Origin: Phycisphaerales bacterium
GTDB taxonomy: Bacteria; Planctomycetota; Phycisphaerae; Phycisphaerales; UBA1924
Length of the DNA stretch: 36,064 nt
Direction of reading: 5' to 3'
Assembly (NCBI GenBank): GCA_016741915.1
Contig: JACVCS010000035.1
Location: 1 to 36,064, forward strand
In this document: in pieces, positions 1-9,240 of the stretch
Layout: each line of letters starts with the position of its first letter
How positions within the stretch are numbered: the first letter of the stretch is position 1
The notes under the pieces: model-generated
The model's input: the letters and a program-made list of their open reading frames with translations, nothing else
Database searches by the model: none
What the model was told of the DNA's origin: nothing
Made by a program: the position numbers and the translations under genes

Positions 1-190
1 GCCACCCCCCACACCCCGCCGCGCAAAATCAACGCCCGCCCATCTTCTTTCGCCTCCCCAGACTGAGTGTTCCACGCTCGGCCCCTAAGGCCCACGAAAT
101 CATCCCTATCCAACCCCCTCCACATGCAAATTGCGGGCAACTCAGTTGAGGGGAACCCCTCGGCTTTGTGCCCACGCCGCCCGAAAACAC
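1..190. other. Intergenic, no gene seen
   Basis: I see no convincing coding region here on either strand. The short frames lack a ribosome binding site and recognisable content. The stretch lies beyond the terminator of the GH15 gene and may be the intergenic end of the neighbouring unit outside the window. Confidence 0.5.
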
Positions 191-214
191 AACCCGGGCC
201 TTTCGGCCCGGGTT
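191..214 (-). terminator. Rho-independent terminator of the GH15 gene
   Basis: Perfect 10-bp stem AACCCGGGCC / GGCCCGGGTT around a four-base loop, followed on the minus strand by GTGTTTTC. It lies about 100 bases past the stop codon of the GH15 gene. Confidence 0.8.
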
Positions 215-313
215 GGTTCATCGCATTCACAACCAAACAGTTCTCGGACGCCTGATGATAGGGGTTTACCCTTGGTCGTCCGCACCGTTCGAGCGTTCTC
301 GCTCAATCTCGAC

Positions 314-3300
314 TCAGTTGCACGGCACGAAGAACGTGTTGAAGAAGGCGTTGTAGTCACCCTCGTTCACGCCGTTGTTCGGACCCTGCGCCGGGATCAG
401 GCCCGCATCATCCGCGATGTCGCAGAAGAGCCCGATGCCCGCCGGGCCGAGCGCCGCCTGGAAGAAGAACCCGTCGGCGGCGAAGAAGGCGTTGTAGTCG
501 CCCTCGTTCACGCCGTTGTTTGGGCCCTGCGGCGGCACGAGGCCCGCATCATCCGCGATATCCGAAGGCGACCGGCGGAAGACGTAGACCATCGTCTTCT
601 CGCCCGCGCCGGTGATCAGCGAGCCGGTGATCTTCACGCGCCCGGTGTTCAGGTCGACGCTGTCGGGCGAGACGAAGTTGCCACCCACGGTGACGAAGCA
701 GGGGTTCACACCCGCGGGGATGCGGACGACGGTGTCGAAGTTCACCGGCGCGCCAGTGACGTTGGTGAAGAGGTTGCCGCTGCCGCTGGAATCCTCGAAG
801 GCCTTCACGTCCACGCGTGAGGTGCCCACGCGGAGGTTCTTGAAGGTCATCTGGTTCCACGCGGTGGGCAGCTTGGGCTCGATGCGCAGGGTGTTGTTCG
901 GCGCGTCGGGGGTGTAGTCCAGGAAGAGCATCACGCTGTCGACGTAGAAGCTCATGCTCTCCCACGCGTTGGGCCAGGCGGTCTGCAGCGAGAAGTCGTT
1001 CTGACCCGGGTAGAGCAGCGCGTTGCTCGGGGCCATCTGCTCGGCGCCGAAGCCCACCGGGCCGTTGTGGTCCTTGCAGCGGTTGATGCGGTAGTAGTGG
1101 TTATCGATATCCGCCTTGCCCGGGTTGAAGTCCTGACGCATCGCGTAGTACGCACCGTACCACATCGTCGAGAGGAACCACGGCCCGGCGCGCGACGCGC
1201 CGTTCGCGTTCGGCCCGAGGGCCGCGTTGCCCCAGTAGCTATCGCCCCAGTAGCGATCGAGCAGGTCGACATAATCACTGGTGCGGTTGATCCCGCCCGG
1301 ACCGTCGTCAAAGCGAACCAGCGGTCGCACGTTGCCGAACCGGTCACTCTGCGTGCCGTTGATCCGGTCGATGATCTTCACCGCCTTCGGATCCACGGGT
1401 GAGTACACCTCAAACGGGTACACCGTGCCCAGAAGCGAGATGTCGGTGTTCTCGCCGTTCCAGTTCAGTTTGTCGTCGAGGCCCGCCTTGATGCCGTTGG
1501 CGCGGTTGGTGAAGTCCGCGGCATCGCCCGCGTTGCCCAGCACGTTGGCGATCTTCGCCGCGTCGCGCAGGCCGCGCACGATGTTCGCGTTGCTCATGAT
1601 GAACGTGTCGTAGCTGTCCTCCCAGACGTTGTTGGAGTACATCAGGAACGTCGACGCGCCGGGGTACGACTGGCGGTGGTTCAGCCGCGTGCCGTCGTTC
1701 TTGCTCGTCTGGCTCATCGCCACCACCGCGTCCTTGACGATCGCGTAGTTCGTGTTCGCGGGGTTGCCCGCCTGGGCCTCCGTGAGGTAGTTCACGTCGC
1801 CCGTCACGAGGTAGTTGTAGTAGATCATCCACGGGATCACGGCCGTCTCGTCGACCTGCGGCGCGCCCCAGATCACAAACCCGTCGGTGGAGTACTTCTG
1901 CTTCCAGAAGCCCTTCCGCGTGCCATAGAACGGCGAGCCGCCCGCGGCCTCAAACCCCGGGGTGTTCCCGCTCGTCCACGTCTCAAAGTCGCGGTACGTG
2001 ATGTCGCGCAGGTACCGCGTCATCGACGCCACCACATCCGTGTGCCCCGTCCGCGACAACGTCACCGCGGCCCACGCCATATCGCGAGGCCAGACGTACG
2101 GGTACGCGCCGTTGCGGAAGCCCGCGATCAACCCGCCGTTGCGCTCGTCGAAGTGCAGCATCGTCGCCAGCAGGCCGCGCTTGTACAGCGTGTTCACGCT
2201 CGCGTCGGGCGTTTCGACCTGCACGCCATTGGCGAGGAAGTTCTGCCAGTAGGTGTTGGTCTGATTCTGCCACAGCGCCACGTTGCCCGCCTGGAACCAG
2301 TTGATGACCTCGCGCATCTGCGTGTTGAAGACGCCGGGCCCGTTGATCCCCGCGAACGCGTCGCGCCCCGCGGGGCGCTCAACGCCGCCGACGATCACGA
2401 ACGAGACTTCGACTTCCTGATTCGGCGGCAGCGTGACCTTCTGCCCGATCCAACCCTGCCCGTTATCACCCGAGCTGTCGCGCCAGGTGTCGCTGCTGAG
2501 CGTGCCGCCCGTGCCGCCCGGCGCCGGGGTGGTCTTCATCGCCGCGGCAAAGAAGAGCGAGATGTTCTTCTCATACCCCGAGAAGGTGGTGGGGTTGTAT
2601 TCCTGACCGGGCCCGATGGACCCGGTGTTGTTCACCACGCGGTACTGGTTGTCACCGGCGATCATCGCGCCGGTGGCGCTGTCGGCGAGCATGAAGTCGT
2701 ACTGGTCGCCGCCGTTGATCGCGGGGTCCATGTACATGTAGAGGTTGACCGTTTCGCTGCTGGCGCCGTTGTTCTTCAGGATCATCCGCTTGATGAGGAT
2801 GCCCTGCGACCCGTTGTTGGGGGTCGAGACGCCCTTGGGCGAGAAGTCGTACTGCGTGATGTCGATGTTGCGCCCAGCGCGGACGAGGCGCTGGCTCGTC
2901 CGCAGCGTCTGCGTGTCGGCCTCGTACGCCTGCGTGATGTTCGTGAAGTCCGTCCCGTTCTGATTGCTCAGCCAGCTCGTCACGCCGCCGACGCGGATGC
3001 CCGTGAGGATCTGGTTGAAGTGCATCTGCCCGCGGTTGTCGATGGGCAGACCGGCGGGGAAGGTGTCCAGCCCGTCGACGTAACCCTCGTTCTTGGTGCC
3101 CACGCCCTGCACGCCGCCGGCACCGGGGAAGTAGACGTCGAAGATGTTGCCGTTCTGATCGAGCATCGCGTTGATGAAGTTGTTGCCGACGACGCCCTCT
3201 TCCTTCCAGGCCCAGAAGGGCGGGTAGCCGATGCCTTCAGCGCCGACGAAGTTCGAGCCCTGCCCGGGCCAGGCGAGCTTGTTGGTGTACTCGTACTTCT

Positions 3301-3826
3301 GAGCGCTCGCCGAGCTTGTGCCGCCGCCGGAGTAGAACTGCGTCCCGCCGGGGTTGCTGCTGTTCCAGCGCGACATCATGTACCGTACCTGCTGCCCATA
3401 GACCCGCGCGTTGCTGGGCATGGTGGCGCGCCACCAGTCCTGCGTCCCGCCGGGCAGGCCCGACTGGTTGGCGATGAACTGGATCCCGCCGCCGACGCTG
3501 GTGATGACCTGCGTCGTGCCGCTGCCCACGCCCAGCGAGCCCTGCGGCTCGCTGCCGTCGGTGGTGTAGTAGAGCGCCACGCGGTCATAGGTGAACTGAC
3601 AGCAGACGCGGAAGTAGATCTGCGCTGCTTCATCCTCGCGCGGGGCGGCCGGGGCGCGCTGCGTGCTCGCCGAGCCGAACCCGCCGTTGGAAATGTTCGA
3701 CAGGTTGCTGTTGGGAATGCCCGACAGCGGCGCGTGTTCGATCCCCTGCGCGAAGACCTGCACGGTCGACCCCGCACACACAAGGACCACCGCCGCCTTC
3801 AACGCCATCCAGTTCCGGTTCATCAT
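314..3826 (-). CDS. Exported GH15 glucoamylase-like protein with two C-terminal dockerin-like repeats
   Basis: Predicted exported alpha-glucan exo-hydrolase releasing glucose from starch, glycogen or dextran-like chains; 1170 aa. The ATG at 3826 (or the adjacent one at 3823) is chosen because GAGGGTGAG lies just upstream and a signal peptide ending VFAQ follows; the open frame extends further upstream without support. About residues 50-500 resemble the large N-terminal beta-sandwich part of bacterial glucoamylase/glucodextranase. The (alpha/alpha)6 catalytic part has YVWPRD near 577, QVDETA near 657, WED near 733 (likely general acid Glu) and GAEQ near 927 (likely general base Glu), all typical of GH15. 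The last 85 residues hold two DIADDAG...NNGVNEGDYNAFF repeats and end PCN. It is larger than usual bacterial GH15 enzymes because of the added modules. Substrate preference cannot be read from sequence. It has its own terminator, so it is probably monocistronic. Confidence 0.85.
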   Translation of the reverse strand: MMNRNWMALKAAVVLVCAGSTVQVFAQGIEHAPLSGIPNSNLSNISNGGFGSASTQRAPAAPREDEAAQIYFRVCCQFTYDRVALYYTTDGSEPQGSLGVGSGTTQVITSVGGGIQFIANQSGLPGGTQDWWRATMPSNARVYGQQVRYMMSRWNSSNPGGTQFYSGGGTSSASAQKYEYTNKLAWPGQGSNFVGAEGIGYPPFWAWKEEGVVGNNFINAMLDQNGNIFDVYFPGAGGVQGVGTKNEGYVDGLDTFPAGLPIDNRGQMHFNQILTGIRVGGVTSWLSNQNGTDFTNITQAYEADTQTLRTSQRLVRAGRNIDITQYDFSPKGVSTPNNGSQGILIKRMILKNNGASSETVNLYMYMDPAINGGDQYDFMLADSATGAMIAGDNQYRVVNNTGSIGPGQEYNPTTFSGYEKNISLFFAAAMKTTPAPGGTGGTLSSDTWRDSSGDNGQGWIGQKVTLPPNQEVEVSFVIVGGVERPAGRDAFAGINGPGVFNTQMREVINWFQAGNVALWQNQTNTYWQNFLANGVQVETPDASVNTLYKRGLLATMLHFDERNGGLIAGFRNGAYPYVWPRDMAWAAVTLSRTGHTDVVASMTRYLRDITYRDFETWTSGNTPGFEAAGGSPFYGTRKGFWKQKYSTDGFVIWGAPQVDETAVIPWMIYYNYLVTGDVNYLTEAQAGNPANTNYAIVKDAVVAMSQTSKNDGTRLNHRQSYPGASTFLMYSNNVWEDSYDTFIMSNANIVRGLRDAAKIANVLGNAGDAADFTNRANGIKAGLDDKLNWNGENTDISLLGTVYPFEVYSPVDPKAVKIIDRINGTQSDRFGNVRPLVRFDDGPGGINRTSDYVDLLDRYWGDSYWGNAALGPNANGASRAGPWFLSTMWYGAYYAMRQDFNPGKADIDNHYYRINRCKDHNGPVGFGAEQMAPSNALLYPGQNDFSLQTAWPNAWESMSFYVDSVMLFLDYTPDAPNNTLRIEPKLPTAWNQMTFKNLRVGTSRVDVKAFEDSSGSGNLFTNVTGAPVNFDTVVRIPAGVNPCFVTVGGNFVSPDSVDLNTGRVKITGSLITGAGEKTMVYVFRRSPSDIADDAGLVPPQGPNNGVNEGDYNAFFAADGFFFQAALGPAGIGLFCDIADDAGLIPAQGPNNGVNEGDYNAFFNTFFVPCN

Positions 3827-4203
3827 GATGATCTCACCCTCAACAAAGGACAAGCCGCCATGGCCCCGCGACGCGGAACGATGAGCAGCAACAAAGCGAA
3901 AACCGACCTCGCCGGACCACACCCGGCGCGTGGAAGTCGATTATCACCCACCTGAGGCGTTTTGCCCATCAACAAACACGGATTTCCCCGCCAATTCATG
4001 GTGATCACCGCATCAACGCCGCTCATGACGCGCGAACAAACACCATCGCGTCAACGCAAAACACCCGGATATGCCCGTGAAAGTACACCCACATTCCCCA
4101 GATTCACGTGTGGTCGAACACTTCACGTGACCGACCCCGCAACTCCATTGAAACACATGTTCGAGCGCGTGTGACATCCGTTGAGATGAACATGGAAACG
4201 AAA
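3827..4203. other. Intergenic upstream region of the GH15 gene
   Basis: No gene is supported. It should hold the GH15 promoter and leader on the minus strand. I could not settle on a well-spaced -35/-10 pair; GATAAT occurs near 3940-3950 on the minus strand without a good -35 partner. Confidence 0.4.
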
Positions 4204-4231
4204 AAGCCCCGGACCTTTCGATCCGGGGCTT
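4204..4231 (-). terminator. Rho-independent terminator of the first beta-sandwich dockerin protein
   Basis: Stem AGCCCCGGA / TCCGGGGCT with a short loop, followed on the minus strand by a T-rich tract (TTTTTCGTTT). The same stem recurs at 7394 and 15330 behind the other two DIAC-type dockerin genes. Confidence 0.88.
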
Positions 4232-4606
4232 CATGCTTTTCAGAATCTCGGGGCTTCGGCTTTCGGCTTCAGGGCTTCACCCTGAAACCTCGGCCCTCAT
4301 CCCTCGGCCCTTACTCCCGCATCAGATGCAGGAGAGGAAGAGGTTGTTGAAGAAGCAGTTGTAGTCACCCTCGTTGACACCGTTGTTGGTGCAGCCGGGG
4401 GCCTGGGAGAGCGGGGTGCCGTCGTCGCAAGCGATGTCGCAGGTGCCGCCCACGCCGGCGGGGCCCTGACCGGCCTGGAAGAAGAAGCCATCGGCCGCGA
4501 AGAAGGCGTTGTAGTCGCCTTCGTTCGGCCCGGTGGTGCTGTTGGTGCAGCCCGGAGCCGCGGCCAGCGGCGTGCCGTCATCGCAGGCGATGTCGGCCGG
4601 GTTGCA
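4204..4606 (-). repeat. Dockerin/3'UTR/terminator cassette, copy 1 of 3
   Basis: Block of about 400 bp covering the terminator, a 3' UTR with the sequence CAGAATCTCGGGG, the stop codon and the coding DNA of two DIAC-type dockerin-like repeats. It is nearly identical to 7394-7776 and 15330-15733, including non-coding bases. This points to recent duplication or gene conversion of the whole block. Confidence 0.85.
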
Positions 4607-7003
4607 GCCACCCGGCGTCACCGGTGCGGCGACGACGACCTTGACGAACGCAATCTGGTAGCCCTCGGTAAGGGAGATCGCCTGCGTCACATCACCCTCG
4701 GTGTCGGTGATCTTGACGTTCACGCTCGCGGGCGGCGTGAAGGTCGTGAAGCTCGTGCCGCGGGCGAGCAGGCCCGAGTTCTCGAACATCACGCCCGTGC
4801 GGAAGTCATCGTCCGCCGGCGAGCCCTGGTTGTTCGCCAGGTTGTACCGCGTGATGGCCATGTAGTACGTCCCGTCGGTCATCGTGCGTGTAACGGTCGA
4901 TCCCACCGAAGTCGAGTTGAACGTATCGTCGTTGCCGAAACCCGAGATCGGGTTGAAGTTGCTGTCGTACATCCACAAGTCGGTATCGACATCGGACGCA
5001 CCATTCTGGCCGATCGAGGTAATGGTCACCGAGCCGGGGCGGATGTTGCGGCTGAGGTCGATCGGGGTCACGTCGTCCGAAGCGATGTAGTTGAGCGAGT
5101 ACTGAGCGGTGGTCGAAGTCGTACCCCCGACGCGGATGTAGATCGCGCGGTCGTTGGCGTCGGTGCCGTTGCCCAGCGTGTACCACTGGATCATCCGCAA
5201 CGGGTTGCTGGAGGTGCTGCTCGCTTGGATCTCGGACTCAGTGGTGTTGATGACTCCGGTTGTCTGACCGTATCCACGCAGCGAGAGCGTGTGACCGGCG
5301 ACAAGCGAAGCAACGCGGATGCGGTTGCGCTTGATCCCGGCGTGCGCGGGGGTCTTGATCTTGAAGAAGTCGTACGTCGCCAGACCGCCGCCGGAGGTGC
5401 TGGTGCCGGTGCTGGTGCCGCAGATCGTGTCACCGACGTTCAGCGTGAAGCTGCTGGCGGTGGCGCGGGTGTCGTTCGGTTCGGTCTCGGTGTTGACGCC
5501 GCAGGTTGCCGTCTCGGGGCGGCTGATGAAGAGCTGGCTGTTGAGTTCAGCAACACCCAGGATCGTCGAGCCGGTGCGACCGACCGCGAAGTAGTAGTTG
5601 GTACCCGCGTTGAGCGTGAGAGCAGCCGTCTGCACGCCGCCGGTGCAGGTCGTGGTCGAGCAAGCCAGCGAGGTCAGCGAGCCGCAGCCAGCCGAGCCAT
5701 CAAAGGCCGCGACAACGTTGTTCGCCATCGTGTTCTGCGTTGCCTGACCGGTGAGGGTGCAGGTGCCCGCGATATACGTCCCTGTCGCGGCGGGGGTGTA
5801 CTTGTACCACATCACGCGGCTGACCGTCGCCTGGCAGGAGAACGGCGAGGGTGCCGCGGCCGTGCCCAGCGTGCCGGTGATATTCTTCGCGCCAGCAGCA
5901 AAGCTCGTGTTCGTGGTCGTCAGAGCGGCGTTCGCACCGGCCGAGATGTCCTCAGCGTTGGCGCAATCGACGTTCGTCGGGCCCGCTTCCAGGCGGCTGA
6001 TCGCCACGCGGAAGGTGTTCTCGGCAGTGCCCAGGGCCGTCGTGCCGGTGCGGCCGACGACGATGTAGTAGCTCTTGGTCGAGTCGAGGTTCACGATGTC
6101 ACCGACGATGCCGCCGGTGCAGCTCGCCGCACCGGTGGTGCCGGCACCGCAAGCAACCTGCGTGTAGCTCGCCGGGTTGCACGGATCACCGAGGTTGGTG
6201 ATCTCGAAAACACCCAGGATGTTGTTGGCCATGTTGTTGCCCGCGGCCAGGGCGGTGCAGGTCCGCACGCGGTACGCCCCGGTGGCCGGGGGCGTCATGC
6301 GGTACCACAGAGGACGGGTCACCGTCGCGTTGCAGCTGAAGACCGGGGCGCTGATGGCCGTGGTCTGCGTCGAGGCCGTCATATCCACACCGGTGGTGAT
6401 GAAGTTCGTGCCCGGGCCCGTCATCGCGGCGCCCGCCGCCGCGGTGATATCCAGCGCCGTGGCGCACGTCTCGTTCGCCGGGGGCGGCGGGGGAGGCGTG
6501 AGCGTCACGTTGATGTTCGACCAGCTGAAGTTGCCGCCGCTGGTGAAGCTCGTGCGGAACGCCATGAACAGCGGGTTGCCGCCGACATACAGCGGCGAGA
6601 GGTTGACGTTGTCATAGCGGATGGTGCCCGGGGTGTTCGTGCCCGTGGCGGTCGTCGGCGCCGTGCCGGCCGTGCCGCCGTAGTGGATCGTCACGCCGCC
6701 CGGAACGGCCGCAACACCGTTCACCGCCGCGTTGACCAGCGACATTTTCGAGTCGCTTTGCCACAGCGAGCTGGTCGAGCCGGGCAGACCGAGCCAGTCG
6801 GCCGTCACCGTCGCCTTGCCATAGTTCCCCACCGGTGCCGAAGCGCCGTTCAGGTCGATGGACTGGAAGAAACCGCCCGTGCCCGTCACGGTGTAAGGCC
6901 CGGCAAAGGGACTGCCCGAAGGCGTCCACTGCGCCATCGCCGAACACGACAGACCAAACGCACACCCCGCCACGGCCAAAAGTGACATCGCTGACTTCTT
7001 CAT
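4322..7003 (-). CDS. Exported beta-sandwich repeat protein with PPC-like domains and two dockerin-like repeats
   Basis: Exported protein of 893 aa with no enzyme signature. The ATG at 7003 follows AGAGGAG and begins a clear signal peptide ending AMAQ; the upstream in-frame ATG has no such support. After the signal there is an N-terminal module of about 165 residues (GGNPLF, then WSNINVTLTP) shared with the protein at 15449-17602, followed by a proline run. Next come two tandem modules of about 165 residues starting NETC.A and DCANAEDI, each with (L/M)WY(R/K).TP, the spacing typical of PPC (bacterial pre-peptidase C-terminal) beta-sandwich domains. A third PPC-like module begins at TEPNDT and ends near MAITRYN. 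The last 94 residues are two DIACDDGTPL...GDYN.FF repeats rich in paired cysteines, ending SCI. Likely role: surface or extracellular binding/adhesion component. Function is not known. Confidence 0.8.
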   Translation of the reverse strand: MKKSAMSLLAVAGCAFGLSCSAMAQWTPSGSPFAGPYTVTGTGGFFQSIDLNGASAPVGNYGKATVTADWLGLPGSTSSLWQSDSKMSLVNAAVNGVAAVPGGVTIHYGGTAGTAPTTATGTNTPGTIRYDNVNLSPLYVGGNPLFMAFRTSFTSGGNFSWSNINVTLTPPPPPPANETCATALDITAAAGAAMTGPGTNFITTGVDMTASTQTTAISAPVFSCNATVTRPLWYRMTPPATGAYRVRTCTALAAGNNMANNILGVFEITNLGDPCNPASYTQVACGAGTTGAASCTGGIVGDIVNLDSTKSYYIVVGRTGTTALGTAENTFRVAISRLEAGPTNVDCANAEDISAGANAALTTTNTSFAAGAKNITGTLGTAAAPSPFSCQATVSRVMWYKYTPAATGTYIAGTCTLTGQATQNTMANNVVAAFDGSAGCGSLTSLACSTTTCTGGVQTAALTLNAGTNYYFAVGRTGSTILGVAELNSQLFISRPETATCGVNTETEPNDTRATASSFTLNVGDTICGTSTGTSTSGGGLATYDFFKIKTPAHAGIKRNRIRVASLVAGHTLSLRGYGQTTGVINTTESEIQASSTSSNPLRMIQWYTLGNGTDANDRAIYIRVGGTTSTTAQYSLNYIASDDVTPIDLSRNIRPGSVTITSIGQNGASDVDTDLWMYDSNFNPISGFGNDDTFNSTSVGSTVTRTMTDGTYYMAITRYNLANNQGSPADDDFRTGVMFENSGLLARGTSFTTFTPPASVNVKITDTEGDVTQAISLTEGYQIAFVKVVVAAPVTPGGCNPADIACDDGTPLAAAPGCTNSTTGPNEGDYNAFFAADGFFFQAGQGPAGVGGTCDIACDDGTPLSQAPGCTNNGVNEGDYNCFFNNLFLSCI

Positions 7004-7116
7004 GGATACTCCTCTCGACGCTGCCCGCCAACCCGGCAAACAGTGCTCCCGCGCACCGTTTACCCGGTTTGGACCGGAGTTCTGGGATCGAGATTCCCAG
7101 ACTTCTCTACCCCTTC

Positions 7117-7144
7117 AACATAGTGGCTTTCCCGAGCTATGCAA
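7117..7144 (-). promoter_or_regulatory. Candidate sigma-70-type promoter for the 4322-7003 gene
   Basis: On the minus strand TTGCAT is separated by 16 bases from TATGTT, about 115 bases before the start codon. Both boxes are imperfect, and planctomycete consensus promoters are poorly known, so this is tentative. Confidence 0.25.
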
Positions 7145-7393
7145 TACCTATCCCCCTAATTGCAGCGCATTCTGGCGGATTCCTGCAACCGTTCTCGATT
7201 CCCCACTTTCACGTCTACGGGTTCTCCCCCGATCACTCGAAATACTTGTAGAAGACTCGTCGCCGTGCCCCCCCAATCGGGCTTGCCGGAATCCCTCCCC
7301 CCATCGAGCACACCCCCCAAAGCCCCACAACCCTTCCGATAACCCGCTCCCGGTCCTCAGAACAACACCCGCAATCGATCCGCCACCAAACAA
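7145..7393. other. Intergenic stretch
   Basis: Between the candidate promoter and the next terminator I see no gene, RNA or repeat. Several short frames are open but have no ribosome binding site. Confidence 0.4.
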
Positions 7394-7422
7394 AGAGCCC
7401 CGGACCTTTCGATCCGGGGCTT
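7394..7422 (-). terminator. Rho-independent terminator of the NxxGxxAF protein gene
   Basis: Stem AGCCCCGGA / TCCGGGGCT followed on the minus strand by CTCTTTGTTT. The stem is identical to that at 4204 and 15330. Confidence 0.85.
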
Positions 7423-7776
7423 CGTGTCTTTCAGAATCTCGGGGTTCAGGCTTTTGGCTTCAGGTCTTCACCCTCGGCCCTTCTTCCCGCATCAGACGCA
7501 GGGGAGGAAGAGGTTGTTGAAGAAGCAGTTGTAGTCACCCTCGTTGACACCGTTGTTGGTGCAGCCGGGGTTGGTCGCCAGCGGGTCGCCGTTGTCGCAG
7601 GCGATGTCGCAGGTGCCGCCCACGCCGGCGGGGCCCTGACCGGCTTGGAAGAAGAACCCTTCCGCGGCGAAGAAGGCGTTGTAGTCGCCCTCGTTGGGCC
7701 CAAGGTTGCTGTTGGTGCAGCCGGGGTTGGATGCCAACGGGTCGCCGTTGTCGCAGGCGATGTCGGCCGGGTTGCA
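7394..7776 (-). repeat. Dockerin/3'UTR/terminator cassette, copy 2 of 3
   Basis: Second copy of the block described at 4204-4606. It lacks about 16 bases of the 3' UTR between two CCCTC-type repeats, which fits slippage between short direct repeats. The coding part again encodes the DIAC...PGCTN subtype. Confidence 0.85.
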
Positions 7777-9180
7777 GCCGGTGGGCGTCACCACCGGTGC
7801 GGGGATCTTCAGCAGGACTTGCCCGGTCGAGGTGGCCGTGAGCGACGGCCCGACGATCGCGGTGACCCAGAACGAGCCATCCGGGGCCAGCGCGCCGTCG
7901 TTGACGGAGAAGCTCTTGATCACGGCGTTGTCGTCGTCGATGCCGTTGTTGTTCAGGTCGGCCTTATCGCCCGAACGAGCGACCACCTCGGTCCCGTTGC
8001 GGACCAGCACGCGGATGTCGGCGGGCGCAGTAGGGGCGGTGGCGGTGAAGTTCGAGATGATGTAGTTGCTGCCGGGCCCGACGAGGACCGCGAAGCTGCG
8101 GTCGGTGACCCAGGTCTCGGTGTTGCCGGGGGTGATCGGGTCGCCGCCCTTGGTCAGGACGGAGGTGCCGTTCTTGATCAGACCGAAGAGCCCGTTGGTG
8201 CTGCGGGGAGAGGAATACCAATCGCCCGCGTGCGAGAGGAACGGGTTGGCTCCCGTGACGGCCACCGAGCCGCCGACCTCGACGGGCATCGGGTCGTTGA
8301 ACTCGACGATCTTGGTGTTGTCCTTGATCGTCAGGGGGTTGTTGCTGCCGGAGAACTGCGTGCCACGGAGTGCCCACTGGCTGGCGTCGGGGGTTGTGAC
8401 AAACGACGCGGCGCTGTGCACGAAGAGGTAGCCGAAGGACGCGCCGGCGACGGGCGTGCAGCCCTGCTGGTTCAGCAGGTCGGCGGCGGTCTCCGCAGAG
8501 TTGCGGTACGCGGCGCTGTAGTTGAAGCTGGAGAGCCCGCCGCTGCCAGCGTCGTTGATCAGCGTGGTCTGGAAGGCGACCTTGCCGTTCTCCTGCATCT
8601 GCAAGCCGGTGAAGGTGAAGAAGCTCGTGTTCGAAAGGGTGCCCGGGGCGGGCGTACCACCCGGGGCGTTGATGAGCCCGGGGAGCGGGTCATTGCTCTT
8701 GAGCACGACGGAGGTGCCGCCGGAGATGGTGTTCTTCAGCAGGACGAACTTGGGCGTGCCGGTGGTGACGCCCACGAAGGCGATGTCCCCGGCGTTGTTG
8801 ATCGAGAGCTCGGTGAGGATAAGCCCGCGGCTGCTGCCGGTGCCGGTGTTCAGGTTGGGGAGCCCGCCGGGGAGGGCATCGCCCGCGCCGATGACGCGGG
8901 TCACGCCCGACTCGGTGCCGCGGAGGATGACGTAGTCGCCGCCGGCGTTGGTGCGTCGCATGAGCAGGGCCCACTTGGTGCCGTCGGGCGATGCGCGGAA
9001 GAGCAGGAAGGCGTTGGTGTTGCCCTGGTCAAAGGTGCCCCCGATGGGCGCGGGCACGGCGTTGGTCGGCGTGCCGCCGATGCTGGAATAGATCACCGGT
9101 CGGAGGGTTTGAGCCTGGGCCAACCCGGCGCCGAGGGTCAACAGCGAAATCGCCAGAGCGGTTTGAACAGTGCTTTTCAT
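7492..9180 (-). CDS. Exported NxxGxxAF-repeat protein with two dockerin-like repeats
   Basis: Exported protein of 562 aa of unknown function. The ATG at 9180 follows AAGGA at good spacing and begins a signal peptide ending AQAQ. The body resembles a beta-propeller-like repeat protein: INNAGDIAF (near residue 128) and QENGKVAF (near 194) match the NxxGxxAF tandem-repeat signature found in many planctomycete exported proteins, and phrases such as SPDGTKWAL and TPDASQWAL look like degenerate repeat units. The final 94 residues are two DIACDNGDPL..NPGCTN...EGDYN.FF repeats with eight cysteines, ending PCV. No catalytic motif is visible. A role as a structural or binding component of the same exported set as its neighbours is an inference from the shared tag. 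Confidence 0.78.
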   Translation of the reverse strand: MKSTVQTALAISLLTLGAGLAQAQTLRPVIYSSIGGTPTNAVPAPIGGTFDQGNTNAFLLFRASPDGTKWALLMRRTNAGGDYVILRGTESGVTRVIGAGDALPGGLPNLNTGTGSSRGLILTELSINNAGDIAFVGVTTGTPKFVLLKNTISGGTSVVLKSNDPLPGLINAPGGTPAPGTLSNTSFFTFTGLQMQENGKVAFQTTLINDAGSGGLSSFNYSAAYRNSAETAADLLNQQGCTPVAGASFGYLFVHSAASFVTTPDASQWALRGTQFSGSNNPLTIKDNTKIVEFNDPMPVEVGGSVAVTGANPFLSHAGDWYSSPRSTNGLFGLIKNGTSVLTKGGDPITPGNTETWVTDRSFAVLVGPGSNYIISNFTATAPTAPADIRVLVRNGTEVVARSGDKADLNNNGIDDDNAVIKSFSVNDGALAPDGSFWVTAIVGPSLTATSTGQVLLKIPAPVVTPTGCNPADIACDNGDPLASNPGCTNSNLGPNEGDYNAFFAAEGFFFQAGQGPAGVGGTCDIACDNGDPLATNPGCTNNGVNEGDYNCFFNNLFLPCV

Positions 9181-9216
9181 GTCGGTTCCTTCTTGCGATC
9201 AATCACGAGCGAAAAA

Positions 9217-9231
9217 CAGCCTGAAAGGCTG
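9217..9231 (-). terminator. Possible leader hairpin/attenuator before the NxxGxxAF gene
   Basis: CAGCC / GGCTG stem with a five-base loop, followed on the minus strand by TTTTT, about 36 bases before the start codon. It is flanked by a direct repeat GATCAATCA (9197-9205 and 9231-9239). The short stem makes a real terminator uncertain. Confidence 0.3.
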
Positions 9232-9240
9232 ATCAATCAT

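Noticed and set aside
131-820. Plus-strand frame with repeated VVVALVHAVV text
   Set aside because: It is the antisense of the dockerin repeats of the GH15 gene. The same text appears opposite other dockerin tags (7645-9399, 13035-14531, 15023-16696), as expected for shadows.
1676-3955. 759-aa plus-strand frame
   Set aside because: Antisense to the GH15 gene, rich in Arg, Val and His with no domain; typical of high-GC antisense openness.
5225-6985. 586-aa plus-strand frame
   Set aside because: Antisense to the 4322-7003 gene, Arg/Gly-rich composition, no start signal.
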